Assembly: GCF_048381675.1 (NCBI RefSeq)
Contig: NZ_JBLWIS010000013.1
Span: forward strand, 1 to 64,000
Direction: 5' to 3'
DNA: 64,000 bases
Source of the DNA: Advenella sp048381675
GTDB taxonomy: Bacteria; Pseudomonadota; Gammaproteobacteria; Burkholderiales; Burkholderiaceae_B
The position numbers and the translations under genes were made by a program. Shown piece after piece: positions 34,216-42,377 of this stretch. Position 1 is the first letter of the stretch, and each line of letters opens with the position of its first letter. The notes beneath the pieces are model-generated. The model saw only the letters and a program-made list of their open reading frames with translations, had not been told where the DNA came from and made no database searches.

Positions 34216-35925
34216 TTATACGGCTTCTTTCAATTTTTTCTGAATCAGCTCATCATCGCATTTCGGGCAGAACTTATGGCTTCCGCCCAGATAGCCGTGT
34301 TTGGGGCAAATCGAAAATGTGGGGGTCACGGTTATGTAAGGCAAATGGAAGCGGCTTAAGGAACGCTTGACCAGGTTGCGGCAGGCATCCGCGGTAGACA
34401 GCGGATCAGTCATGTACAGGTGCAAAACCGTACCCCCGGTGTATTTGCGTTGCAGCTCATCTTGCCGCTCCAGTGCTTCAAACGGATCATCAGTGAAGCC
34501 GACAGGCAGCTGGGATGAGTTGGTGTAATAGGGCATGTCCTGCGTACCCGCTTGCAAAATGTCAGGGAAGCGTTTGCGGTCTTCTTTGGCAAAACGGTAG
34601 GTGGTGCCCTCGGCAGGGGTAGCTTCCAGGTTATACATGTGTCCGGTTTCTTCCTGGAAAACCAGCATTTTCGCGCGGATATGATCCAGCAGGCGAATGG
34701 CAAAATCATGACCCCATTCCGAGGTAATGTCATGCTCGTCATGGGTGAAGTTGCGGATCATCTCATTGATGCCATTCACACCCAAGGTTGAAAAGTGGTT
34801 GCGTAGCGTACCCAGGTAACGCTTGGTGTAGGGGAACAGGCCGTTATCCATGTGTTTCTGGATTTCCGTGCGCTTTAGTTCCAGGCTGGTCTTGCCCAGT
34901 TCCATCAGGTAGTCTAGCCGTGTAAACAGGCCGGCTTCATCACCTGCATATTGGTAGCCAAGGCGGGCGCAGTTAATGGTAACCACACCCAGGGAACCGG
35001 TTTGCTCTGCCGAGCCGAACAGGCCATTGCCGCGTTTGAGCAGTTCACGCAAGTCTAATTGCAGGCGGCAGCACATGGAACGGATCATGTTGGGCTTAAG
35101 CTCGGAATTGATGAAGTTCTGGAAATACGGCAGGCCATACTTGGCCGTCATTTCAAACATCAATTCGGCATTCGGACTGTGCCAGTCGAAGTCTTCGGTA
35201 ATGTTGTAGGTGGGAATCGGAAAGGTGAACACCCGGCCCTTTTCATCGCCCTCCATCATGATTTCGATGTAGGCACGGTTGATCATGTCCATTTCTTCCT
35301 GCAGGTCACCATAGTAAAACGGCATTTCCTTGCCCGCAATCACGGGTGTTTGTTCGCGCAGGTCTTCGGGGCAAACCCAGTCAAAAGTAAGATTGGTGAA
35401 AGGCGTTTGCGTACCCCAGCGTGAAGGCACGTTCAGGTTGTAGATGAGTTCCTGCATGTATTGCTTGACGGTGGTGTAGTCAAGATGGTCTACCCGTACA
35501 TAGGGCGCCATGTAGGTGTCGAAAGAGCTGAAGGCCTGGGCACCTGCCCATTCGTTTTGCAAGGTACCCAGGAAGTTCACGATTTGCCCGATCGCGCTGG
35601 ACATGTGTTTTGGGGGAGCTGATTCCACTTTCCCAGGCACGCCATTCAACCCTTCGTTCAGCAGGGTGCGTAATGACCAGCCGGCGCAGTAGCCGGAAAG
35701 CATGTCCAGGTCATGGATGTGCAGGTCGGCATTACGGTGGGCCTGGCCAACTTCTGGCGGGTAAATATGGTTAAGCCAGTAGGTGGCAATCATTTTGCCG
35801 GAAATGTTCAGAATCAGGCCACCCAGCGAGTAACCCTGGTTGGCATTGGCGTTAACGCGCCAGTCGGCTTGGCTAAGATATTCATCAATGCTGGTTTGAG
35901 CATTGATCAGGCTTTCCTGTGACAT
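34216..35925 (-). CDS. nrdD: Class III anaerobic ribonucleoside-triphosphate reductase, catalytic part
   Basis: Reduces ribonucleotides to deoxyribonucleotides without oxygen. The 569-residue protein has the ten-stranded barrel signatures DWRVNANANQGYSLGGL, HIHDLDMLSGYCAGWSL and the thiyl-radical loop IRSMCCRLQLD (Cys285/286), with GSLGVVTINCARLGY further on. It ends with a zinc-site region CPKHG (540) and CPKC (553–556). It has no N-terminal ATP-cone, so no obvious overall activity site, and it lacks the C-terminal glycyl-radical motif, which is encoded by the next gene. AAGGA lies before the ATG. Two NrdR boxes and an FNR-type box lie upstream. Confidence 0.93.
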   Translation of the reverse strand: MSQESLINAQTSIDEYLSQADWRVNANANQGYSLGGLILNISGKMIATYWLNHIYPPEVGQAHRNADLHIHDLDMLSGYCAGWSLRTLLNEGLNGVPGKVESAPPKHMSSAIGQIVNFLGTLQNEWAGAQAFSSFDTYMAPYVRVDHLDYTTVKQYMQELIYNLNVPSRWGTQTPFTNLTFDWVCPEDLREQTPVIAGKEMPFYYGDLQEEMDMINRAYIEIMMEGDEKGRVFTFPIPTYNITEDFDWHSPNAELMFEMTAKYGLPYFQNFINSELKPNMIRSMCCRLQLDLRELLKRGNGLFGSAEQTGSLGVVTINCARLGYQYAGDEAGLFTRLDYLMELGKTSLELKRTEIQKHMDNGLFPYTKRYLGTLRNHFSTLGVNGINEMIRNFTHDEHDITSEWGHDFAIRLLDHIRAKMLVFQEETGHMYNLEATPAEGTTYRFAKEDRKRFPDILQAGTQDMPYYTNSSQLPVGFTDDPFEALERQDELQRKYTGGTVLHLYMTDPLSTADACRNLVKRSLSRFHLPYITVTPTFSICPKHGYLGGSHKFCPKCDDELIQKKLKEAV

Positions 35926-35940
35926 GAATTCATCCTTGGT

Positions 35941-35956
35941 AATCTATATATTGTGT
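35941..35956. promoter_or_regulatory. NrdR box 1
   Basis: AATCTATATATTGTGT matches the NrdR consensus ACACwATATATwGTGT over its core and right arm. It lies 31 bp centre-to-centre from the second box, three helical turns, as usual for NrdR. Confidence 0.85.
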
Positions 35957-35971
35957 TTTTGTGAATATTAA

Positions 35972-35987
35972 ACACAATATATAGTTA
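35972..35987. promoter_or_regulatory. NrdR box 2 over the nrdD promoter
   Basis: ACACAATATATAGTTA matches the NrdR consensus at 14 of 16 positions. It covers the predicted nrdD -10 (CTATAT, 35984–35979 on the minus strand), which is 17 bases from a -35 TTGACC (36007–36002), so NrdR binding would block the promoter. Confidence 0.88.
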
Positions 35988-36021
35988 CCTCAAGGGTGGT
36001 TTGGTCAAAAAGAAAGATTGT

Positions 36022-36035
36022 TTGATCTGGATTAA
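36022..36035 (-). promoter_or_regulatory. FNR/DNR-type box upstream of nrdD
   Basis: TTGAT-CTGG-ATTAA matches TTGAT-N4-ATCAA with one mismatch. Its centre is about 57 bases upstream of the expected nrdD transcription start, an upstream activator position. Confidence 0.6.
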
Positions 36036-36045
36036 CCTTCTGTCA

Positions 36046-36061
36046 GTTCCCGCGTGGGAAC
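36046..36061. repeat. Short GTTCCC/GGGAAC palindromic repeat
   Basis: GTTCCC-GCGT-GGGAAC lies just after the 3' end of the LysE-type gene. Related units occur at 56893–56918 and 123–138. This is a dispersed palindrome of unknown role that may help end transcription. Confidence 0.5.
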
Positions 36062-36066
36062 GCATC

Positions 36067-36699
36067 TTATGCCAGTTTCTGTCCCATGCCAGCCATGAAC
36101 AGGGCTGCCGCAATGAACAACAGGCCAAAGAATTTATTCATTCTGGCTGCGTGGTGCGGGTTGCGCATGACGTGCATGACTTTGGCTGCCAAGCCGGTAT
36201 AAACCGCCATGACCACCAGGTCTACGGCACATAGGGTGAGAGCAATTAACACATACTGGATGGGTAGGGGTTTGGACAGGTCAAGGAATTGCGGAATGAC
36301 CGCCAGCAGGAAAATGGCCCCTTTGGGGTTCATGATATTAACCAGGATACCCTGCATGATCAGTTGATGAATGGGGGTATCTTGTGCGGCCGTTTCTTCA
36401 AGCCTGATGATGGCAACCGGAGACCAGTACTGCTTATAACCCAGATAAATCAGATACAGGACACCGGCCCATTTGATGATATTGAACGCCGTTTCAGAGG
36501 TGGCCAGCAGGGCACCAACCCCAATCACGCTGATCACGAACTGTATGGCCAGACCAATTGCCAGGCCAATCGCATTCCAGTAACCAAGCCTGAAGCCGAA
36601 ACGTAAACCTGATGACATGGAGGCCACGGCACCGGGGCCTGGGGAAATGGAAATAGCCCAGCAGGCGGCAAATAAGGTAAGCCAGACGGAAAGTGACAT
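36067..36699 (-). CDS. LysE-family transporter
   Basis: A 210-residue inner-membrane exporter of the LysE/RhtB family with six hydrophobic segments. The N-terminal signature is AISISPGPGAVASMSSGLRFG and the third-helix motif is VLYLIYLGYKQYW. The paralogue at 10043–10681 has the same layout but clearly different sequence. Substrate unassigned. It is leftward towards the nrdD control region, with no partner gene. Confidence 0.85.
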   Translation of the reverse strand: MSLSVWLTLFAACWAISISPGPGAVASMSSGLRFGFRLGYWNAIGLAIGLAIQFVISVIGVGALLATSETAFNIIKWAGVLYLIYLGYKQYWSPVAIIRLEETAAQDTPIHQLIMQGILVNIMNPKGAIFLLAVIPQFLDLSKPLPIQYVLIALTLCAVDLVVMAVYTGLAAKVMHVMRNPHHAARMNKFFGLLFIAAALFMAGMGQKLA

Positions 36700-37050
36700 G
36701 GTGAGTTGGTGAGCCGGAAACAGTGAGGTTTTTATATTGTCATGTAGCCGGACTTGAACTGTTGGGAGAAGTCCGGGATCAAGCTATATGAATTTGCATG
36801 CAAGCGGACTGCTCATATACAAAGAGAAAATTGTAGCGTAGTTGCTGGATAAAATCCGGTTTGGTTGATCGTGATGTGGTGTTAAAGCGGGTATTGATTC
36901 TAGACAAGGCTTACTATATTTGCACAATTTAACCGGATGAAGCCCCAGGCGCCGTTTTTTTGCAACGGCATTCCGGCATTGGCACGCTATAATCTTTTGA
37001 ACGGGTTTATTCTGCCCCGGTTCTGCCTATCCATATTTTCAAGAGAAGCC
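36700..37050. other. Intergenic region between divergent lysE-type and lemA genes
   Basis: A 351-bp stretch without a supported gene. It holds an 8-bp inverted repeat (CCGGACTT at 36748–36755, AAGTCCGG at 36769–36776, 13-base loop). No tRNA or small RNA is recognised. Confidence 0.45.
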
Positions 37051-37677
37051 ATGAAACGATTTTTTTCCCTTATCAGTATCTTTTTGCTGTCAACGGTACT
37101 AGCCGGATGTGGCTATAACGAGATCCAGACGCTGGATGAAGGTGTCAAGGCTTCCTGGTCCGAGACCCTTAACCAGTACCAGCGCCGCGCAGACCTGGTG
37201 CCGCAGCTGGTTTCCAGTGTCAATGCCTATATGGTCAATGAAAGGGAAGTGCTTACCGAAGTAACCAATGCCCGTTCAAGGGTAGGTTCGGTGCAGGTGT
37301 CGGCAGACAAATTGCCCACTGGGGAAGAGCTGGCCCAGTTTCAGGCAGCCCAGGGGCAGCTTACATCGGCCTTGTCACGCCTGATTGCAGTTTCTGAAAA
37401 CTACCCGCAACTGAAGTCGGATGCCCTGTTCCGCGATCTTAACGTGCAACTGGAAGGTACCGAAAACCGGATTGCCACTGCACGTGGCCGCTATATCAAG
37501 GAAGTGCAAAACTACAATACGCTGATTCGTACTTTCCCTACTTTAATTACCGCCAAAATCTTTGGCTATGATGTCAAACCCAATTTCGGGGTAGAGAACC
37601 AGGCGGAAATCATGCGTGTGCCCGAAGTGAAATTTGATGTTTCGCCCCGGGTAAACCAACCGGCAGCGGCGCAGTAA
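37051..37677 (+). CDS. LemA-family lipoprotein
   Basis: A 208-residue LemA protein: a signal/anchor with lipobox (FLLSTVLAGCGYNEIQ), then a helical bundle with the family signature QRRADLVPQLVSSVNAY, and a C-terminal PNFGVENQAEIMRVPEVKF. LemA proteins are usually encoded with TPM/YgcG genes, as here; their biochemical role is unknown. The ATG at 37051 follows AAGAGAAG, ruling out the long upstream extension. Its stop overlaps the next start (TAATG). Confidence 0.9.
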   Translation: MKRFFSLISIFLLSTVLAGCGYNEIQTLDEGVKASWSETLNQYQRRADLVPQLVSSVNAYMVNEREVLTEVTNARSRVGSVQVSADKLPTGEELAQFQAAQGQLTSALSRLIAVSENYPQLKSDALFRDLNVQLEGTENRIATARGRYIKEVQNYNTLIRTFPTLITAKIFGYDVKPNFGVENQAEIMRVPEVKFDVSPRVNQPAAAQ

Positions 37678-38585
37678 TGTTGGCCACGCTTTCCCGTTCC
37701 GCCAGCATGACACGCTATTGGCTGTCATTGCTTTTTATGTTATGCGTCCTGGCCGGTTTTCAGGCCAGTGCCCAGGAACTGGTGCCCGTGCCCAACCTGC
37801 AGGCGCGGGTTACCGATCTTACCGGCACGCTTTCTGCTGGGCAGCAAGCCGAAATAGAACAAAAGCTGGCAGCCCTTGAAAAAAACAAGGGTGCCCAGGT
37901 ATTTGTACTGATGGTACCCACGGTGCAGCCTGATACGGTAGAAACCTATTCGCGCCGGGTTTTTGATGAATGGAAAGTGGGCCGTGCCAAGGTCGACGAC
38001 GGTATTTTATTCCTGATTGCCAAGGATGACCGCCGCATGCGGCTGGAAGTGGGCTATGGCCTGGAGGGTGCGGTGCCCGATGTGCTGGCTTCGCGCATTA
38101 TTAATGACCATGTGGCGCCTCACTTCAAGGCAGACGATTATGCAGGCGGGGTGCAAGCGGGGGTAGATGCACTGGTTGGCCTGATTGAAAAAGAAGAATT
38201 GCCTCCGCCGGCTAACGATTGGCAGCAGTCATCGTCTGATTTTGATGAAGGTGATTGGCCATTTTTCATTTTCCTGCTGTTTTTTCTTTTCATGTGGCCT
38301 GCGTTTGTTGCCTCGATTATTGCCGGGGTGGTTATTTTTGGCGTAACCGGCAGTGTCGGTTTTGCCCTGTTGGGTGCGCTGGGCGGGTATTTAATTAGTT
38401 TGATTGCCCATAAGTTCATGCCTGCACGAAAGATCAGCAGTGCCAGAAGGGGTCGTGGCAGACGCGATGGTTTCGGTGGTGGCTTTGGTGGCGGCGGCTT
38501 TGGCGGTGGCGGTTTTGGTGGCGGTGGCTTCGGCGGCGGTGGTGGCGGGAGCAGTGGCGGAGGAGGAGCATCCGGTGGCTGGTAA
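37677..38585 (+). CDS. TPM-domain protein, YgcG-like, with glycine-rich tail
   Basis: A 302-residue secreted membrane protein. Signal peptide (LSLLFMLCVLAGFQASA), then a periplasmic TPM domain (RVTDLTGTLSAGQQAEIEQ, DDGILFLIAKDDRRMRLEVG), then a hydrophobic double segment (FFIFLLFFLFMWPAFVASII and GVTGSVGFALLGALGGYLI) and a Gly/Phe-rich C-terminal tail of repeated GGGF units. The start is 37677 or 37707; the first is coupled to lemA. The tail's coding sequence also supplies the ribosome binding site of the next gene. Confidence 0.88.
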   Translation: MLATLSRSASMTRYWLSLLFMLCVLAGFQASAQELVPVPNLQARVTDLTGTLSAGQQAEIEQKLAALEKNKGAQVFVLMVPTVQPDTVETYSRRVFDEWKVGRAKVDDGILFLIAKDDRRMRLEVGYGLEGAVPDVLASRIINDHVAPHFKADDYAGGVQAGVDALVGLIEKEELPPPANDWQQSSSDFDEGDWPFFIFLLFFLFMWPAFVASIIAGVVIFGVTGSVGFALLGALGGYLISLIAHKFMPARKISSARRGRGRRDGFGGGFGGGGFGGGGFGGGGFGGGGGGSSGGGGASGGW

Positions 38586-39072
38586 ATGGTTAAAGTGGCT
38601 CGATCTGGATTCGATGCATGGCTGGTGGTTGCGACGCAAGCATTTTCACCCCGGTTTCATGAAAGAAATTACTGAACAGATCCGGCTTAGTGAAGAAAAA
38701 CATCATCACGGAGAGTTGGTGATTGGCATAGAAGCGGTTATGCCCACGCATGTCAAAAACAGCGCCGAGCGGGCCTTGGAGGTCTTTGGCCGCTTGCGGG
38801 TATGGGATACACCCCATAACACGGGGGTGTTGCTTTATATCGCGCTAGACCAGCACAAGATTGAAATCATTGCCGACAATGGCCTGAAAGCAGCTGATCA
38901 TGAATGGAAGGCGATTTGTTCGGCACTTGAGCTGCGTTTTTCTGAAGATAAGTATCAGGAAGGGTTGATCGAGGCAGTGATTGGGCTTGAGGCCATTCTG
39001 GCTGAATATTGCGCCCAGGAAGCGGGTGAGAATGGCCCCAATTTTCTGCCTGATGCACCAGTGATGCTGTAA
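38575..39072 (+). CDS. Second TPM-domain protein, cytosolic
   Basis: A 165-residue TPM-domain protein without signal peptide or membrane helix: HHGELVIGIEAVMPTHV, TPHNTGVLLYIALDQHKIEI and KYQEGLIEAVIGLEAILA. The start is a GTG at 38575, with AGGAGGAG 8 bases upstream and an 11-bp overlap with the previous gene; the ATG at 38404 would read the glycine tail in a wrong frame. It completes a LemA–TPM–TPM operon whose function is unknown. Confidence 0.83.
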   Translation: MAGKWLKWLDLDSMHGWWLRRKHFHPGFMKEITEQIRLSEEKHHHGELVIGIEAVMPTHVKNSAERALEVFGRLRVWDTPHNTGVLLYIALDQHKIEIIADNGLKAADHEWKAICSALELRFSEDKYQEGLIEAVIGLEAILAEYCAQEAGENGPNFLPDAPVML

Positions 39073-39086
39073 AGGCGGGCGTTTTT

Positions 39087-39108
39087 GCGCGTAGCGACGG
39101 GGTGGTTC
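39087..39108. repeat. Fragment of the dispersed inverted repeat
   Basis: GCGTAGCGACGGGGTGGTTC resembles the outer end of the repeats at 157–410 (GCCTGACGGGGTGGTTCC). It is in the gap between the TPM and DUF3482 genes. Confidence 0.55.
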
Positions 39109-39170
39109 ACACCAGAGTAGGAATGCATATTTTATCCGCTACACCGCATAACCCCGCTCCTCAGCACCTG

Positions 39171-40556
39171 TTAACGAAGCTTGCGGGCCAGCGACTTGAT
39201 CGCGGCGTTGCGGCGGGCACCGGTTTCAAAATGCTCGCTCATTTTTGACCACTGCGGCAGGCTGCGTGCTTCCAATATTTCTTCTGGCAGCTCCCCTTCC
39301 TTGAATTGTCCGCTTATGGTTTCCATATTCAGCATGATGGGGCGTTGGTCTGCATGGCCTCGCATTTCCAGGGCCTTGAGCAGTTGCAGGCTCCTGATGC
39401 CCAGTAGGCGAATAATCACATCGTCTAGAGAAATTTCCCGGTAGCCTTGCAGTTTACCCAGGATGCGTTTGCCGAATTTGTCCACGCCCTGCCAAACACT
39501 GCCAATGACGCCGCCAATCAGGGTGGCGGTACCCAGGCTAAGGCCGGCAGACATGACATCGACTGCTGCACCGGCCATGGCACCGGCCATAAATCCCTTG
39601 CTCACCTGAATGCCCATTTCCATCAGGGCCTGCGGCTGGAACAGGTCCATGCCCCAGCGTCCCTCTTCAATCGGTAGGGGCTGATCCGGGTAGTCTTCAG
39701 GCCTGAAGCGGTAATGCGTCAGCAGGGCCTGGATGCTTTCCTGCTCCCGCTGGCGGATTACATCTTGCAACAGGAGGGTGGCGCTTTTAATGCTTTCATC
39801 ATCACCCGGGCTGGTGTAACGGTAGGCGGCCACATCAATCAGGAGCTCGGCAATCAGGTTGTAGGCAATTTCCCTGCGCAGCTTGCGTTGCTTGTGGATA
39901 TCTGCCGACAGGGCTTTCAGGGTGCCGGCATGGCTGTCCAGTACCAGGGCCAGTTTCTGGTAAAGCTGTTCTTCACCATCCAGAGCGGGGGCGACCGTGT
40001 CGAACTCGATGCTTAAATGCAGGCCTAGATGCCCTAGTGTTTCTTTCCACTCGGACAGGTAATTGGGGCTGCTGTGCATGAAGTTCAGGATGGGTACCAG
40101 CGGGCGGCCACAGCGGCTTAAAATGGCCAGTTCATCCCGGTGCTTGGCCAGCACCGGATCGCGAATATCAATCACATATAAACCGGCGTCACATTCCAGC
40201 AGTTTGCGCAGCACACGGGCTTCCTGTTCAAAGCGTCCGCTACTTTCAGGCGTGTCCAGAAAACGGTGAATACTTTCAGGTCCATCAAAACGGGAGGAAT
40301 TTTGCCCGGTTTGCGTTTTAAGCTGGTCCAGGTAGTCCAGCAGCGCAATGCCATCTTCCAGTCCCGGGGTGTCAAACAGTTCAACCGCTGCTTGCCCGTT
40401 CAGGAACAGGCGGGCACCTTCCACATGACGGGTGGTGCCCGGGAAATCGGCAATTTCCCCGAACCCGGTATCATGGGTCAGGGTTCTTAATAATGATGTT
40501 TTGCCGGTGTTAGTGTGACCAACAACCGCCAGATGCAGTATTTGATTCGTGTCCAT
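39171..40556 (-). CDS. GTPase with DUF3482 domain
   Basis: A 461-residue Era/TrmE-like GTPase. The N-terminal G domain has Walker A GHTNTGKTSLL, the switch region DFPGTTRHVEG and G3 DTPGLEDG. A C-terminal DUF3482 region holds a hydrophobic glycine/alanine pair (GFMAGAMAGAAVDVMSAGLSLG and ATLIGGVIGSVWQGV) like a membrane hairpin. It starts two bases after the stop of the DUF2868 gene, and the pair is conserved in proteobacteria. Its cellular role is unknown; a membrane-remodelling or envelope-stress function is only a guess. Confidence 0.85.
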   Translation of the reverse strand: MDTNQILHLAVVGHTNTGKTSLLRTLTHDTGFGEIADFPGTTRHVEGARLFLNGQAAVELFDTPGLEDGIALLDYLDQLKTQTGQNSSRFDGPESIHRFLDTPESSGRFEQEARVLRKLLECDAGLYVIDIRDPVLAKHRDELAILSRCGRPLVPILNFMHSSPNYLSEWKETLGHLGLHLSIEFDTVAPALDGEEQLYQKLALVLDSHAGTLKALSADIHKQRKLRREIAYNLIAELLIDVAAYRYTSPGDDESIKSATLLLQDVIRQREQESIQALLTHYRFRPEDYPDQPLPIEEGRWGMDLFQPQALMEMGIQVSKGFMAGAMAGAAVDVMSAGLSLGTATLIGGVIGSVWQGVDKFGKRILGKLQGYREISLDDVIIRLLGIRSLQLLKALEMRGHADQRPIMLNMETISGQFKEGELPEEILEARSLPQWSKMSEHFETGARRNAAIKSLARKLR

Positions 40557-40558
40557 AT

Positions 40559-41935
40559 TCAGCTTGCCTGTATCCATTGCGGCAGTGTATTTTGTGTTTC
40601 ATGCAACTGTTCATTGCCAAAACCGGCCTGTTGCAGGCGTTCTTTCCATAGTGGCAGGCGGTTTTCCGGTTTGCCGTCATCGTTTAGCAGATAGATATCA
40701 GTGCGCGACGCCAGATTGGACAGGTCGGTAATGAAGTGCAAGGTGCCGCGGTCGGGGGTTTGCGCGGCGTCACACACAATCAGCAGGGCCGGTACGGCTT
40801 GATGGGTCATTTGTGCCAGTAGCCGGTGGCGCTGTTCCCGGCTTTCCAGCTTGCCCTGGTCATGAACATTGGCGGGTAGTGCAAAAGGCGGCCATGGGGT
40901 ACGTGGGCTTAATTCCAGCCCGAGTACTAGCGGACTGCCTGCCGGAGCGGTGTTAAGGCTGGTGTTGCGCTTAGCAGTTTGCAATGCGGGGGCGGGTGCA
41001 TCCACCCCGATTTGTTCGCTGTATGCAGACAGGCGGTCTACCAGGCCGGCATAGGCTGGCAAGGTTTCATCAATCTGTATTTGGCGGATAGCTTGCCGGG
41101 TCTTCCACAGGCACAGGAGCAAGCTGGCCAGGCGTAGCAGCAAACCATAAACAAATACTGCACCAATCAGCCAGGATGACCAGATGGCTTGTGACTCGGG
41201 GCTGGCGGTATTCAGTCCGCTGCTTTGTTGGACGAGGTCGGCCGAAGGGATGGAAAAGCCCAGTAAATGTGGCAAAAAGCCAATGCCCTGCGTAATGGAA
41301 ACAAAGGAAGAGGCAGGCAGGATGGTGGTTTCCCAGCCGAAGGTGTATTGCCTGGCCGCCAGCAGGGCCAATAGGGTTATCAGTCCTGCCGCCATCATCA
41401 GGGTCCAGATGCCATGGCTGATGGCTGACAGCAGCCAGCGCAGGCCATTATTCTGGTTGAGGATATTGATAAACGCCTGCGGTGCCAGGGTGGCATCAGG
41501 ACCGCGTGCCAGTTTCTTGCCAAGCCAAAGCCATGCCTGGCCCAGCAGGGTGCCGCCATGGTAAGGAGCAAAGAAAGACAGCAGCCAGAATAAATAGGTA
41601 ATGGCGTGCAGGCCCAGCAAAGCCACCAGTGCCAGCAGCAGGTTGACATGCCCCGTTCCCAAGGCGCTGGCCGCCATGCCCATGCCGGTAAAGATGGCCA
41701 GCAGTGCCATCGCCCAAAAAGCCAGGCGTGCATTGACTTGCCATTTTTCAATGGTGGTGGCCAGTCCGTCGCGTTTGGCAATCAGGATGGCACGCTGGAT
41801 GATTTTATCGCTGACCGGTTCTTGGCTGTGACGGATCTGGTGCAATAGGGTGGTGTCCTCGATGGGACCCCAGTGTTCCTCCCTAAGTCTGAGGGTTTCA
41901 GTAACCCAATAATCCTTGAGTGAGTGTTGAGGCAT
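40559..41935 (-). CDS. DUF2868 membrane protein
   Basis: A 458-residue inner-membrane protein of the DUF2868 family. After a soluble N-terminus (LREEHWGPIEDTTLLHQIR) come about four hydrophobic segments (WAMALLAIFTGMGMAASALG, LLLALVALLGLHAITYLFWLL, GIWTLMMAAGLITLLALLA, LIGAVFVYGLLLRLASLLLC), then a C-terminal cytosolic domain. The ATG at 41935 is chosen over a TTG at 41956. It is the obligate neighbour of the DUF3482 GTPase and probably its membrane partner. Confidence 0.83.
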   Translation of the reverse strand: MPQHSLKDYWVTETLRLREEHWGPIEDTTLLHQIRHSQEPVSDKIIQRAILIAKRDGLATTIEKWQVNARLAFWAMALLAIFTGMGMAASALGTGHVNLLLALVALLGLHAITYLFWLLSFFAPYHGGTLLGQAWLWLGKKLARGPDATLAPQAFINILNQNNGLRWLLSAISHGIWTLMMAAGLITLLALLAARQYTFGWETTILPASSFVSITQGIGFLPHLLGFSIPSADLVQQSSGLNTASPESQAIWSSWLIGAVFVYGLLLRLASLLLCLWKTRQAIRQIQIDETLPAYAGLVDRLSAYSEQIGVDAPAPALQTAKRNTSLNTAPAGSPLVLGLELSPRTPWPPFALPANVHDQGKLESREQRHRLLAQMTHQAVPALLIVCDAAQTPDRGTLHFITDLSNLASRTDIYLLNDDGKPENRLPLWKERLQQAGFGNEQLHETQNTLPQWIQAS

Positions 41936-41964
41936 AAATAATCGTGAGTAATGCAAATAGACGA

Positions 41965-42321
41965 TTATTGCCTTTCTTCAAACCACTTGTCTAATGTTAG
42001 TCGTGCCTGTTGTTTAACTTCAGCGGTAATGTACAGAGAAACCGTTGCCAGGGCGGCGGTAATAATGCCCAGGTCATCGGTAAAACCGGCAATCGGCATC
42101 AGGTCGGGAATGGCATCGACCGGCAAGACCAGATAGGCCAGCGCACCGTAAATAACGCGTTTGGCCCAAGCGGGTGTTTTGGGGTTTTGTACGGCAAAAA
42201 AGAGGAACAAGGCCTTTTCAATTACAGGCCTGCCCGCTTTTTTTGCCAAGCGTGCCAACTTGCTGATGATGCCCGGTTGATTGCGGGCGCTTGATTGGTC
42301 ACCGAAATGGGACTGAATCAT
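41965..42321 (-). CDS. YkvA-family (DUF1232) membrane protein
   Basis: A 118-residue protein with the DUF1232 signature WAKRVIYGALAYLVLPVDAIPDLMPIAGFTDDLG followed by a second hydrophobic stretch. The family is of unknown function and sits in the membrane. It is upstream of the DUF2868/DUF3482 pair by 29 bp and may share its transcript. Confidence 0.88.
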   Translation of the reverse strand: MIQSHFGDQSSARNQPGIISKLARLAKKAGRPVIEKALFLFFAVQNPKTPAWAKRVIYGALAYLVLPVDAIPDLMPIAGFTDDLGIITAALATVSLYITAEVKQQARLTLDKWFEERQ

Positions 42322-42377
42322 TCTTTTTCCTTAAAAATTGCGTGTGTCATGACACACGCAACGGGTAATGCGAGCAG

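Noticed and set aside
33990..34218. Frameshifted nrdD as the explanation of the small gene
   Set aside because: There is a 46-base gap with a clean stop, a strong ribosome binding site and an ATG; joining the frames would need more than a single-base error.
38404..38574. N-terminal extension of the second TPM gene
   Set aside because: This part is an out-of-frame reading of the glycine-rich tail of the previous gene; the GTG at 38575 has a strong ribosome binding site.
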